64,000 nt of DNA from Okapia johnstoni (Eukaryota; Chordata; Mammalia; Artiodactyla; Giraffidae), in contig CM044305.1 of the NCBI GenBank assembly GCA_024291935.2, forward strand, positions 94,108,397 to 94,172,396, read 5' to 3'. Below the pieces are notes generated by a model. It was not told where the DNA came from, did not search any database, and saw only the letters and a program-made list of their open reading frames with translations. Below, piece by piece: positions 1 to 11,300 of this stretch. The translations under genes and the position numbers were made by a program. Within the stretch, counting starts at the first letter, position 1. Each line of letters opens with the position of its first letter.

Positions 1-2600
1 GTTAGAGAAGATGAAGACACTTCAGAGAAATTCTTCAAACTCCAGATACTTGATTTCTCATTTTAAATTTAACATCTGTAATGTGATCTCTGAGTGGCCA
101 TCATTCTATTTATTTGACGTGATTATGCCATGATGAGGTATTGTAAAATTGCAGCCTGATAGAGTATATTGCTATTGGTTCTTTAGATCCAATTTTATTA
201 AAATTTCTGCTAAGTAGACTGATGATACTATAATTTTTTAAGTAGAGGGGAAAATGGCTCCTCTCCCTCTGATTTTTGTTGTTCATTTACATCAAGAGTA
301 GGCATACAGTCCAGTCAGGAAAGACTGTGATTCTTAGCTCCCTAGAACTTGACATTCTTATATCCCCCTAGAAAGATGTTAGTAGGAATTTTTGTTTTGT
401 TTTTGTTTTTAAGAACAAGAACTGTGTTCTTTCAGACAGGCAGTGGAGTGTTATAATGGGATTATTAAAAAATCCCTTGAAAAGGTAAACTACCAAGTTG
501 TGCATGAGCCAACTGCACTGTGATAATAATACCTCCTAGGGTTATTCCAAGGATTAAACAAGAAAATGTCCATAAAGAGCCTGGCACAGTGTAGTGCCTG
601 GACAAATGTTAATTCGCTTCTTTTCCTCTTGCAGGTAGCTATTGTCTCATTGCTTTGGGGTGGTTTTGTACTTTTAATATTATGGAATATTTTACTAAAA
701 ACATAGTGATTTGTACTGGGGTGCAAATTAATGCAGTTTCAGAAAATAAATGGAGACTTAGGACATCTAAGAAATACTGCATTTCATAAACATAACCACT
801 AGATCAGGCATGTGAGTTTATGAACATAGCTATGAATATTTAAACACATAAAATTAAAATGTTATTAAATGCCTGTTGTTTGTTATCTTCCAATGAATAC
901 ACTTAACTCTTAGATTAAAAATAAGTTATGTACTTAAAAAATCTGTAAACATAGTAATTTAATGGTTTACTTTTAATTTGACCAAATTTTTTTACTTTAG
1001 TCAACAGCTTCTTACTATATTTAAATGACAATTTTACAATGTGAAAATTGGCGTTCACATTTAAGGAAAAGATTAAATCTTATGATGCCTTAAATTATTC
1101 AGTTTCCCTCTACTAAATTTATGTTAGTATTATGCGGGTGTGACTATAGAGTAATGAGGTTGATTTTCTTGTGGGGCTTGGAAGCTTGCTCTGAAGGCAA
1201 TTCCCAGAGAGGAGTCCCCAAAATGTTTTGACCAATGTCAGGATCCTTAGAATGAGTTTATGGACTCCCTAGGTGATGGCCTCACTTCAGATACAAAGTG
1301 AACATCAGCCACCAGTCATTACAGCCATACTTTTGTTTTTTATTATGCTTTTAAAGGATACCCTGATTATTTTATGTTAATAAAATTGAGGCTTAAATGA
1401 AAATGTGGAAAGTCTCTATTACAGCATTATGAAATGTATTTTTCACAGTCATATGTCTATTTATGCAGTAAAACAAGACAGAAATACCAACACACGAAAC
1501 TCTTCCCAGAGGAACTGACAGGCGAGTATTTCTTTCCTTCCCACGGATTTTGGGGGCTTGGAGCTTCCCACAGAGTCTGTACTGCTGCATGATAATGGCT
1601 TTTGTATAGAGGCCTGGGGGAAGTTTCATTATTCCTTTCTTCACTGGTTTATCACCTTTGTCTATCTTTCTTCTTGACCCCGCCCTATTAGAAGCACAGG
1701 TCCAAGGTGGTGGTAAACTTATTTTAAGTATTGGTTTGTTGTCACCGAGTAAGAACAAGGTTATATTAAAGAACCAACTTGAAAACTGATGTCTAGTGCA
1801 ATGCTGTAGTGTCTCCCCTGGACAGACCCTTCTATAGGTGTGATCACTCTGGAGTCCAAAAATCCAGTCAGCCCAGCCTTTTCCTATAGAACAGGGAAGG
1901 GGGGTGAGGGGTGTGGCAGGAGAACACCCTCAGGCTTTTCTTAGAGAAGAATCGAAGTGCCTGCTCCTTTTTTTTTTTTTTTTGTTTTGTACTTTGGGTT
2001 AAAAGCCCTTTTAAAAAAACTTGGGTCATCAGAAACCTCACTAAAGAAATGAGAAAAATGTTATTGCTAAAGATTCCCTCTGTAAATGTCCCAGAGTCAA
2101 TTATAGGAGCCTATTTGTAGTACAGAAATATAAATGCATTTTAACATCTTGATATAAATCCAGTGCATGGAAATTGTTTACAAATGATTCACTAATGTTA
2201 CCCAGCCAGAACTTACATGGAAAAGCTACACTCATATTCTATTTTTGCAGCTAATCATCCACAAAATGTGTAATTGGTTAGGCCAGCTGATAAGATTTCT
2301 TTAGAGATATCACTATTCTTTACAAAAATATTTAGTCAGGGTATCCACTGAGATGTGACATCTTATTGGTTGTGGTGATAACCCAATACAGAAGGTGTTC
2401 CGTTAACTTCTGACCATTGACATATTAAATGAAGATGTTCAGTTGAGCAACATCAGTGATTTCAATTGATTCATCAATCGCCACTATCTAGCAGCCATCA
2501 TGTTTCACTTTGCTAACAAGCTGATACCCCACATCTGATGCCAACAACTCTGGTCTTTCAAACAAATGACATGTTTGATAAAGAAATCTTTTCAAAATCA
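1..2600. other. Non-coding, mostly unique AT-rich DNA
   Basis: Apart from one MIR fragment (separate entry) I see no recognisable repeat, RNA gene or convincing exon here. The short open frames around 490-726, 1,393-1,758 and 1,911-2,120 have no codon structure or splice signals that I can defend. A poly-T run lies near 1,970. It probably belongs to an intron or intergenic space upstream of the candidate exon that follows. Confidence 0.6.
515..632 (+). repeat. MIR SINE fragment
   Basis: The order 'aatacctcctagggttatt', 'aggattaaacaagaaaat', 'agcctggcacagtg' and 'gacaaatgttaatt' follows the 3' half of the ancient mammalian MIR consensus in plus orientation. It is diverged, as expected for a pre-eutherian repeat. 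Confidence 0.75.
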
Positions 2601-2632
2601 TTATGCACTTCAGCATTTGTCTTTTCTTCCAG

Positions 2633-3720
2633 CACAGCATCTGTGCATCTGTTCCATCAGGCGTCTATTCCTTGATCATTTCTGAGCCTTCCATGATTTT
2701 TGAGCCTGATTTGCGGGTATATCAAGGATATGAAATGAAGCTGCTTCTTCCATTGAATGTTCCAGTGAAACACAACGTTTATGTTCAAGGCACTAGATTT
2801 AATCTTGTGAATGAGATGGCAGGGAAGCGTTTTCACAGGACTGTCTGATAAGACATCCTTGCAAAAGAAATTGAGTGGGGGAGGGGAAAGAAGCCATACT
2901 TTAGAAAAAACATTAAGGACATCTTTTTTGTTGTTGTGTTTGCTATGGGTACTTGAAACTTCATACCATTATTACAGCATTGAAAAGCTTCAGAGTTTTA
3001 AGGCATTTCTCTGAACTGGTGAAATGAAAATTCACATAGTCCAGCTGGCTCAAAACAGATGCAATTCATTCTTTAGTGAGGCCTGTTTAACTGCATAATT
3101 TGCTTATATGCATAAAACTGAGAAGTCTTAATCTCTAGTTTGCATGTGTCTGGACTGCATGCATCTGGCTCCATTAGATTCCCTGTAATTGCATATTGAC
3201 TAATTGCATAATACAGCTATTTGAACACTGAATTTAAACCCAAATGCTTCTATTAGCACTGTAATCACTTTGGATAAGTGAATAGTTGGAATATGGTACT
3301 TGAAAATCAGAACGCAGGACAATAATCGCTTCCCTACTTGAAAAGAAGAAAAATCTAAAAACAACTTGAATTTATAAATTAACCAGTAATGCTTTCTCTT
3401 GGGCAAATGCTAAATCAGAAAATGAGTCATTAATTGATAAATGCAAAATCTTCATACATAATATTTTATCAAATCTTCTACATTTGCTTCCTTTAAGGGT
3501 TTTAAATTGAACATCCACATGCAATATAAATATGTTAATTAAAATTAAATCATTTTGAAAAGGTAATTGTGCATTTGTTTTCAATTTGCATTCATTTCTT
3601 TAAATGTATGGCCCGGGGCATTTTTTGTTGGGGTGGGAGAGGATGGAGTCTGTAGCCTGAGCTAATTGAAACTTATTTGGTGCATATGTGTTGTTTAATA
3701 AAGGAATCGTGGCTTGTGTG
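2633..3720 (+). CDS. Candidate terminal coding exon plus 3'UTR of an unrecognised gene
   Basis: A pyrimidine-rich tract ending in CAG at 2,630-2,632 is a good splice acceptor. From 2,633 the frame stays open for 71 codons to TGA at 2,846-2,848. The peptide has mixed hydrophobic and charged composition (contains SGVYSLIISEPS, FEPDLRVYQGYE and a basic C-terminus ending FHRTV) and no repeat origin that I recognise. About 850 bp of non-repetitive sequence follows, then AATAAA at 3,697-3,702 with a GT-rich stretch just downstream, the layout of a polyadenylation site. I do not recognise the protein family and see no known motif, membrane span or zinc-binding pattern. The phase of the upstream exon is unknown. 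It could be the last exon of a multi-exon gene entering from the left, or a chance 71-codon frame; its reality rests on acceptor, stop and poly(A) signal lining up. The CDS part would be 2,633-2,848 only. Confidence 0.35.
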
Positions 3721-3725
3721 TGCAC
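3697..3725 (+). promoter_or_regulatory. Candidate polyadenylation signal (AATAAA + GT-rich element)
   Basis: AATAAA at 3,697-3,702 is followed within about 15 bp by a GT-rich tract (cttgtgtgtgcac). This is what a mammalian cleavage/polyadenylation site looks like, and it would end the candidate terminal exon that starts at 2,633. Confidence 0.35.
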
Positions 3726-4568
3726 ACATATAGCATTCATTTAGATTAAAAGTGTGTGTTTATCATTGTTGGGTGTTCAAAGCTGAAGTTCCTGGAAGAA
3801 TCAGGAGAGAGCATCTTTAGATAAAATAGGTTATAAAGCCTATTTTTTTAATGTAAAATTCATGTTTATTTTTTAATAGACAATACACGTACATGATGAG
3901 AAATTCAGAAGTGTACACAGTAACAATAATGTTCTTTGCCCATCAACAATCCGCAGTCCCCTTGTTTCCCTTTCAAGAGACAGTCATTGTTTCTTATACT
4001 TCAAGCTTTGAAGAATATTCTCAGGCAAGACTTTCGCTACCTTCCTCCTTGCATTTTAAGCATTCTAAAACTCAGAGAGTGGCTACATCTAATCAAAGCC
4101 AAAACTTTGTCACTTCAGAAAACATTCAGTGTTAGTTGGGAAGTTATTGTGTATTTTACCTGGTTGATTCATTAAATCAACTGGTTGTTCTGGCATTGTA
4201 CAGGGACAACTGTGTTTATATGGACAAAGTGAAGTGGGGTGTCAGGATATGGTATAGAGAGCTGGGTGTTGAAGAAACTGCATTTTGCACCTACTTTGTG
4301 CCAAGCTTACACCATGTCCAACCAATAAATGAATGTTGACTAAATGGATGAATAATTCAAAGTTTGTTTGCATGGAATATATCATGTAACTTAATTGACA
4401 CTTTAGTTTTGCTTACTTAAGTATTTCCACAGAATTGAGGGTCATGGGGCTGTCTGCTACGTGGCCTGCAGATCCCCTGTATCAAAATTTCCTGAACCCT
4501 GCTCAGATAAACAAAACCAAAGTTCTCTGAGTCAGGGCCTAGGGGTATGCCTTTAAAACAAGTGGTTT
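3726..4568. other. Unique sequence, no gene seen
   Basis: No firm feature. The open frames at 3,893-4,339 overlap one another in different frames and show no splice or start context. The stretch near 4,260-4,350, with a 'gcacctactttgtgccaagc' wording, resembles degraded MIR/L2-type sequence. Confidence 0.5.
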
Positions 4569-4697
4569 CAGGGACTTGCCTGGTGGCCCAGTGATTAGGA
4601 CTCTGCACTTTCACTGACAGGACCACTGGTTCAATCCCTGGTCAGGGAACTAAGATCCTACAAACTGTAGGATGTGGCAAAAAAATTTTTTTTAAGT
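4569..4697 (+). mobile_element. CHR-2-type tRNA-Glu SINE
   Basis: It begins 'gggacttgcctggtggccc', contains the tRNA-like B-box region 'ggttcaatccctggtcaggg' followed by 'aactaagatcctacaaactg', and ends in an A-rich tail. This is the organisation of the cetartiodactyl CHR-2 SINE family. Confidence 0.8.
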
Positions 4698-5555
4698 AAA
4701 ACAAGTGTTCACTGCAGCTGAATATGATATGTATGAAAGTGAGAACCATTGTTTTGCAGAGAATGGTAAAAAGCAAAACTGTTGAAACTCTTTCCTACCA
4801 ATTTATCTACTTGTTCACTAGTGGTCTTTTAAGAGCATATCAGAATGGCCTGCTTAATTAATAAACTCCAAAATTATTTTTGTCTAAGGCAACAAATTAT
4901 TCTCAGTGTGGACAATTGTCTCGATTCTCTCTACTTCATTTTGCCAACGTAGAATTGCCAACCATTCAGAGACACATAGATATAGATCTGAGGACAAATT
5001 GGTATTTGCAAGCAGGGGGTAGATTCCTCAGCGTGTGTTTGTTTGATTTAATATTTAACTTAAATGCAAAACCCAAGCCTTTTTGTATTTCTGATCATTT
5101 CCTATTCATTATGCCAAAAGTCCTCCTCCAGGTTTTTGCAGCTTTCTGTGTCAATTATCATGACATATTAAAAATGGTAACATTATAAATACTGTGCTCT
5201 CTTAAGAATTTAGCACTTCCTGAATCGGAAAATAATGCCCTTGCTTTTTTCTGTAATGAGTAAGAACAATAATTCTTTCACCTTCCCTATGCTTCTGTTA
5301 GATAGACATTACAACAGCTTTAGCTGGAAGGAAAAAACAAATCTAAAGTTAACTTTTAGCATTATGGGTGCTAACGGATTTTTTTTTCTGTTGTATTAAA
5401 GAAAATACCCAGTTGAATGTGGCAAGTCGAGATATTTCATTTGTTGGCATTTTCTAAGCCATCACGTGCTCTCTGCCGTGTCTTTTTCAGACAGGCTCTT
5501 CCAACAAATGAGTTGGAAATGAGTTCTGTTCCAAAATTTACGTTTGAAGTTTTAG

Positions 5556-5585
5556 GTTATTTTATTTTATTTTATTTTATTTTAA
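5556..5585. repeat. (TTTTA)n microsatellite
   Basis: Six near-perfect TTTTA units sit directly against the L1 3'UTR fragment that follows and probably derive from its A-rich 3' tail read on the opposite strand. Confidence 0.9.
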
Positions 5586-6050
5586 TAAATTTATTTATTT
5601 TGGTTGGAGGCTAATTACTTTACAATATTGTAGTAGTTTTTGCCATACATTGACATGAATCAGCCATGGGTTCACATGTGCTCCCCCTCCCGAACCCTCC
5701 TCCCACCTCCCTCCCCATCCCATCCCTCTGGGTCATCCCAATGCTCCAGCCCTGTACATCCGTCCCATGCATAGAACATGGAATGGTGTTCCGCTTCACA
5801 TATGACGATATACATGTTTCAATGCTATTGTCCCAGAACGTCCCACCCTCACCTTCTTCCTCAGAGTCCACAAGACTGTTCTATGCATCTGTGTCTCTTA
5901 TTCTGTCTCGCATATAGGGTTATCGTTACCATCTTTCAAATTCCATATATACGCATTAGTATACTGTATTGGTGTTTTTCTTTCTGGCTTACTTCACTCT
6001 GTATAATGGGCTCCAGTTTCATCCATTCACAATTTATTTTTCTCTAGAAA
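5586..6050 (-). mobile_element. Ruminant L1 3'-terminal fragment, minus strand
   Basis: Phrases such as 'gaggctaattactttacaat', 'catgaatcagccatgggttc', 'ctggcttacttcactctgta' and 'catccattcacaatttattt' are the reverse complement of the ruminant L1 3'UTR and ORF2 end. The T-rich left end is the element's poly(A) tail. It is a 5'-truncated insertion of roughly 460 bp; the small plus-strand open frames inside it are not genes. Confidence 0.8.
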
Positions 6051-6237
6051 TCAGTGATAGAGTCCTTGGATTACCTTACTTAAAGTTGATTTATTTTAAA
6101 ATTCTTCTATTTGAACTTGAACTCACAATGTAGTCAAATGATGTTTGGTGACCCAAGTACAAATGTCGAAGGTGTAACTTGGCTCTCCTTCCCCAGCTGC
6201 CTAGACAAAACGGGGGCAGTAATGGTGTAGGTAGAAA

Positions 6238-6709
6238 TGTTAGGGGAAACACACTGGCTAAAACTGCCCACCTTGGCCAAGTATCATGGTAACCATTTAC
6301 GTGAATTATTTTACGACAGGAGATCCTGGTAAGGAAGACAGAACTAACAAGCCACCACCAACCAGGAAAGGTCGAAAGAAGACACCATGTGTCTGACCAC
6401 CTCGCAGAATCCTCTTTGCTGGCATCCATCTTGACTGAGCAATGGTGAGCTACCAGGAAGGACCCTGAGTTAGAATGATTAGCCAGAGACAACCCATAAA
6501 CTAATCCTGTTACCATAAAACTCAAGACTGAGAGCCACCTGGCAGAGCAGGTCTCCTGGATTCCTTTATCCTCCCCCTCTCTGCCCAGACGCCCCTTCCC
6601 AATAAAATCTCTTGCTTTCTCAGCACCTGTGTCTCCTCGGACAATTCATTTTCGAGTGTTAGACAAGAGCCCACTCTCTGGCCCTGGGAGGGGTCCCCCT
6701 TCCTGCAAC
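6238..6709 (+). mobile_element. Solo ERV LTR
   Basis: It starts TGTTAGGGGAAAC and ends CCTTCCTGCAACA (TGT...ACA termini). AATAAA at about 6,600 is followed by a U5-like pyrimidine/GT section ending 'ccctgggaggggtcccc'. No gag, pol or env frame adjoins it, so it is a solo LTR, most like a class I (gamma-type) LTR. Target-site duplications were not clear. The frame 6,091-6,525 on the minus strand is a by-product of the U3. Confidence 0.65.
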
Positions 6710-6769
6710 ATAAAAAGAAGTGACCACCCTCTCCTCTTGTGTATTACCCTCTTTTCTCATCCCCTTGTG

Positions 6770-6960
6770 GCTGTCTCTGGCTAATCATTCTGACTCTGGG
6801 TCCTTCCTGGCCGCTCGCCATTGCTCAGTCAAGATGGATGCCAGCAAGGAGGATTCTGGGAGGTGGCTGGACATGTGGTGTCTTCTTTTGACCTTTCCTG
6901 GTTGGTGATGGCTTGTTAGTTCTGTATTCCTTATTGGGACCTCCTGTCGTAAAATAACTG
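6770..6960 (-). mobile_element. Partial LTR in inverted orientation
   Basis: This stretch is the reverse complement, with modest divergence, of about 6,305-6,490 in the neighbouring LTR: shared words include 'gtctctggctaatcattct', 'gctcagtcaagatggatgcc' and 'acctttcctggttggt'. It is therefore part of the U3 of a second copy of the same LTR family lying head-on to the first. Confidence 0.75.
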
Positions 6961-8332
6961 AGAAGAGCTCTGGAATTGGAGTGTGTGCTGAACTGGGTTT
7001 CTGAAATAGGATCCAGCTTTTACCAGCAGGTAGGGAGTGGATGAAGGGAATGAAGTGGTTGAGTGTTGGAATTGGTAAGGCAGCATCTTCCCTCTTTTCA
7101 GAACCACGTCACTGCTCTTTTTCCTATTCTGCTTTGAAAACCTCTCCCTCATCTCAGTTTAAAGCTTTGGTTTCCAAGTCGGATACAAAGTAAACCAACT
7201 GAATCTACCCCAACCCCAAAGTAGATAATACTGAAAGAGTGAAGGAAAAGTATTTTGGCAGCAACCAATTATTTTTCTCTCTGAAAACCAAAAAGTGCAT
7301 TCTCAACTTTGTCTTTTTGCCCCCCGTGCTTTCAAAACATGCACACTTTCTTAAAACAGCACCTTAATTCATATCAAACCTCTACTATCTTGAGGACAAA
7401 CTACAATCATGTTTATTTAAATAGAGTTTGCAGAAAATAATTGTACAAAATCCGAAAGAAAGCTCTATTTTTGTCTGTGGGCTCTGGCTTTTTTATTTTT
7501 ATTTTTTTAAGTTACCATTTCCTAAGAACTCTGTGCTTCCTAATTTTAAGCTAATTCCGTAAATCTTCCAATTTCTTAGATTTTTTTTTAGAATTAAAGT
7601 ACTGCTTTTTGTGTTTTTCAATGCAAAATTTCCTACTAAGGCTATCAGAACAATTTTTAGTGAAGCAAATGCTGAAATAGATGTAATAAATTGGCAATAA
7701 GATGCAACAAATTTTTGTCATTTGATTCCAACCTGATGTTAAAGAGAACACAGGTATGACAAACCAAGACTTTTCTAATAGCTTTGGAACTCATCTCTAA
7801 ATTCCTATGTACGCAGAGATGCAATTGAAAGGCCACCCTTACAGGCTGCTGTTATGAAATGTTCTTATTCTTTCTTGTCCCTTGGATTCTGAAGAGGATT
7901 AGAGAGTTAGCTGACTGCTAATATTGCATACTCAGTTGACGGCCCCCTTCTTAGCACTGCTGCCTCCAATGAGTTTTCCTTGGCAGTTTGTGAACTTCCC
8001 TGAATTTTTAAAGACTCTCCTTATTGTTCCATAAAATGCAATTTCCTTTGTCTTTTCAGTTCCTTTTCTGCTGTTTTCAGAATAGGGCTTAAAAGTAAGA
8101 TAAAAGGCCTGATACTTTTCATCATAAAAAGTTGTAATGACAGGTCTCACTAATTAAAGTGTAACAATGGGAAGATTAGCCTTTCAGTTAGCACTGTGTG
8201 GAATCTATACCGTATTTTCAAAAGCCCTAACTCAGAACATATTGGAGCACAACATCTTTAAAATATAAACATTCACATATGGATTTTATTATCCTGTGCA
8301 CACCAAATAGAGGCATGGTACAGTAAGGCTTG
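6961..8332. other. Unique AT-rich DNA, nothing recognised
   Basis: No repeat family or exon is recognised. Short minus-strand open frames (6,931-7,152, 7,551-7,751, 7,932-8,150) are lysine- and serine-rich, as expected by chance from AT-rich DNA. Confidence 0.5.
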
Positions 8333-11300
8333 GAGATTCCGCTGTGAAGCTGTCTGGTCCTGGGCTTTGTTGCTGAAGATTTCTTGATTACAGTTTCGAT
8401 TCCGTGCCTTGTGTGGTCTGTTAAGATCTTCTATTTCTTCTGTTCATTTTGGAAAGTTATAACTTTTTCTAAGAATTTTCCATTTCTTCCAAGTGTCCAT
8501 TTATGCAAATAGCTGGTGGTAGTAGTCCTTATGATCGTTGTATTTTCTGTGTAGTCTGTTTGTGATCTCTCCATTTTCATTTCTAATTTTGTTGATTCTA
8601 ATTCCTTCTCCCTTTGTTTCTTGATGAGTCTGGCTAATGGCTTGTCAATTTTGTTTATCTTCTCGAAAAAACCCAACTTTTAGTTTTGTTGATTTTTGCT
8701 ATGGTCTCTTTTGTTTCTTTTGCATTTATTTCTGCCCTAATTTTTTAAGATTTCTTTCCTTCTACTAACCCTAGGTTCTCATTTCTTCCTTCTCTAGTTG
8801 CTTAGGTGTAGAGTAGTTTATTTATTTGAGTTTTTCTGTTTCTTGAGGTACCCATGTTATTCGCAATGAATCTCCCCCTAGCATTGCTTTTACAGTGGTC
8901 CCAAAGGTTTTGGGTTTTTGTGTTTTCATTTCATTCGTTTTCTATGCCATTTTGATTCTTTATTTGTATTTCTTCTGGTGATTAGTGTTATTCAGAAGCG
9001 GTTGATTAGCTCCATATGTTTGGAATTTTTAAATAGTTTTTTTTTCCTGTAATTGAGGTCTAATCTTACGCATTGTGCAAAGAAAGATGGCTCGGGAATG
9101 ATTCAATTTTTTTGGAATTTACCAAGCTAGATTTAATGCCCAGGATGTGATCATCCTGGAGAAAGTTCCATGAGCACTTGAGCAAAGGTGAAATTGCTTG
9201 TTTTGGGGTGAAAGTCCTGAAAAATATCGATTAAATCTAATTTGTCTATAGTAATCATTTAAGTTTGTGTTTCCTTTTTAATATTTCTGTTTTTGTTGAT
9301 CTATCCATAGGTTGTGAGTGAGTGTAAAGTCCTCCCACTATTATTGTGTTATTTGTTAACTTCCCCTTTTCATACATGTTATATTTGCCTTATAATTGTG
9401 GTGCTCCTATGTTGGTGCATATAATTTATAATTGTTACAATCTCTTCTTGATTGACCCTTTGATTCATTATGTAGTGTCCTTCTTTGTCCCTTTCACAGC
9501 CTTAATTTTAAAGACTATTTTATCCTGAAATGAGTATTGCGACTCCAGCTTTCTTTTGGTGTCCATGCATGAAATAATATTTTTCCATCCTTCACTTTCA
9601 TCTGTATGTGTCCCCTAGTTTTGAGTGGGTCTCTTGTAGACAGCATAATGTAGGGTCTTAGTTTTTGTTTCCGCCCACTCAGCCACTCTTTGTCTTTTGT
9701 TGAGTCATTCAACCCATTTACATTTAAGGGTAATTGATTGATAAGTATGTCCCGTTTGCCATTTACTTTGTAAGTTGTAAGTTCGTGTTTAAACACTCCT
9801 TTCTGTGTTTCCTGAGTTAGAGAAGATCCTTAGCATTTGTTGAGAGCTGGTTTTGGTGTTGCTGAATTCCCTCATTCTTGCTTGTCTGTAAAGCATTTGA
9901 ATTCTCCTTCATAGCTGAATGAGATCCTTGGCCGGGTACAGAAATCTGGTTTTGTATATTTTTCTCTTTCATTACTTTAAGTAGTCCCTGCCATTCCCTT
10001 CTACTAGCCTGAAGAGATTCTATTGAAAGATCAGCTTTTTTCCTTATGGGATCCCCTTGTGTGTTTATTTGTTGTTTTCCCTTGCTGCTCTTTAATATTT
10101 GTTCTTGTGTTTGATCTTTTGTTAAATTTGATTAATATGTTGTCCTTGGGTGTTTTCGCCTTGGTTTTATCCTGATTGTGACTCTCGGGGGTTTCCTTGG
10201 ACTTCTGTGACTATTTCCTTCCTCATTTGGGAAATTTTCAAACTATTATCTCCTCGAGTACTTTTCATGGGCCGTTCTTTATCTTCTTCTCTGAGGACTC
10301 CTATGATTCGAAAAGTTGGGTCGCGTTTTCAAATTGTCCCAGAGGTCTCTAGGTTTTCCTCATACTTTTGAATCTTTTTTTCTTTTTTTTCCTCTCAGCT
10401 ATCGTTTATTTCCCACCATTCTTATCTTCTACCTCACTATCCACACTCTTCGTCCTCGTTAATTCTACTGTTGTTCCTCCCTCCAGCGTGTCTTTTATCT
10501 CCTTTATTTCATTATTCAAAAATATATTGACTCCATCCTTATTATTCTTGCTAGGTCCTTGGTAACCTTTCTTGCATCTTCCTCAATCCTTGTCTCCCAG
10601 GCCTATTTATCTGTAACTCATTTTATTTTCCAATATTTTGGATCAATTTTTACTATCATTATTCTAAATTCTTTTCAGATAGATCCCTATCTCCCTCCTC
10701 TTTTGGTTTGGTTTTTGGGGGCATAATCTCATTTTTTTCCTTTACTTGTTGAGTATTTCTCTGCCTTTTCTCTTGTTTAGAATTGCATGTGTTTAAGGCG
10801 TGGCCTTTTCAGTATTCTGGTAGTTTGAAGTTCCTCTTTATTGTGGAGGTTCCTCACTGTGGTGGGGTTGGATGGGTGGCTTGTCAAGGTTCCTGGTTGG
10901 AGGAAGCTTGTGTCGTGTTCTGGTGGGTGGAGCTGGATTTCTTCTCTTAGAGGCAATGGAGTGTCCCCGTATTGAGTATTTTGAGATGTCTAAATGGAGT
11001 TGGTGTGGCCTCTGGGCAGCCTGATATGATGCTCAGGGCTATGTTCCTGCGTTGCTGAGATTTTGCGTTGGTAATGTCTTGCTCTGGACTTATTGGCTCT
11101 TTGGGTGAGCTTGTTTCAGTGTATATTTGGAGGCTTTTGAATATCTTCTTATTATTTAATGTTTTCCTCTGGCTATTCAGTCCTTATCTTTTGCAGTAGC
11201 CTCAAGAACCTACTCCATCATAAAGCATCAATAATAAAACTTTAGGTTAATGGTGAAAAGAATACTCCACAGTGAGGGATACCCCAGAGAGGTTCCACAG

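Noticed and set aside
4569..4697. Functional tRNA gene
   Set aside because: The tRNA-like head belongs to a CHR SINE with an A-rich tail; cloverleaf pairing is not preserved.
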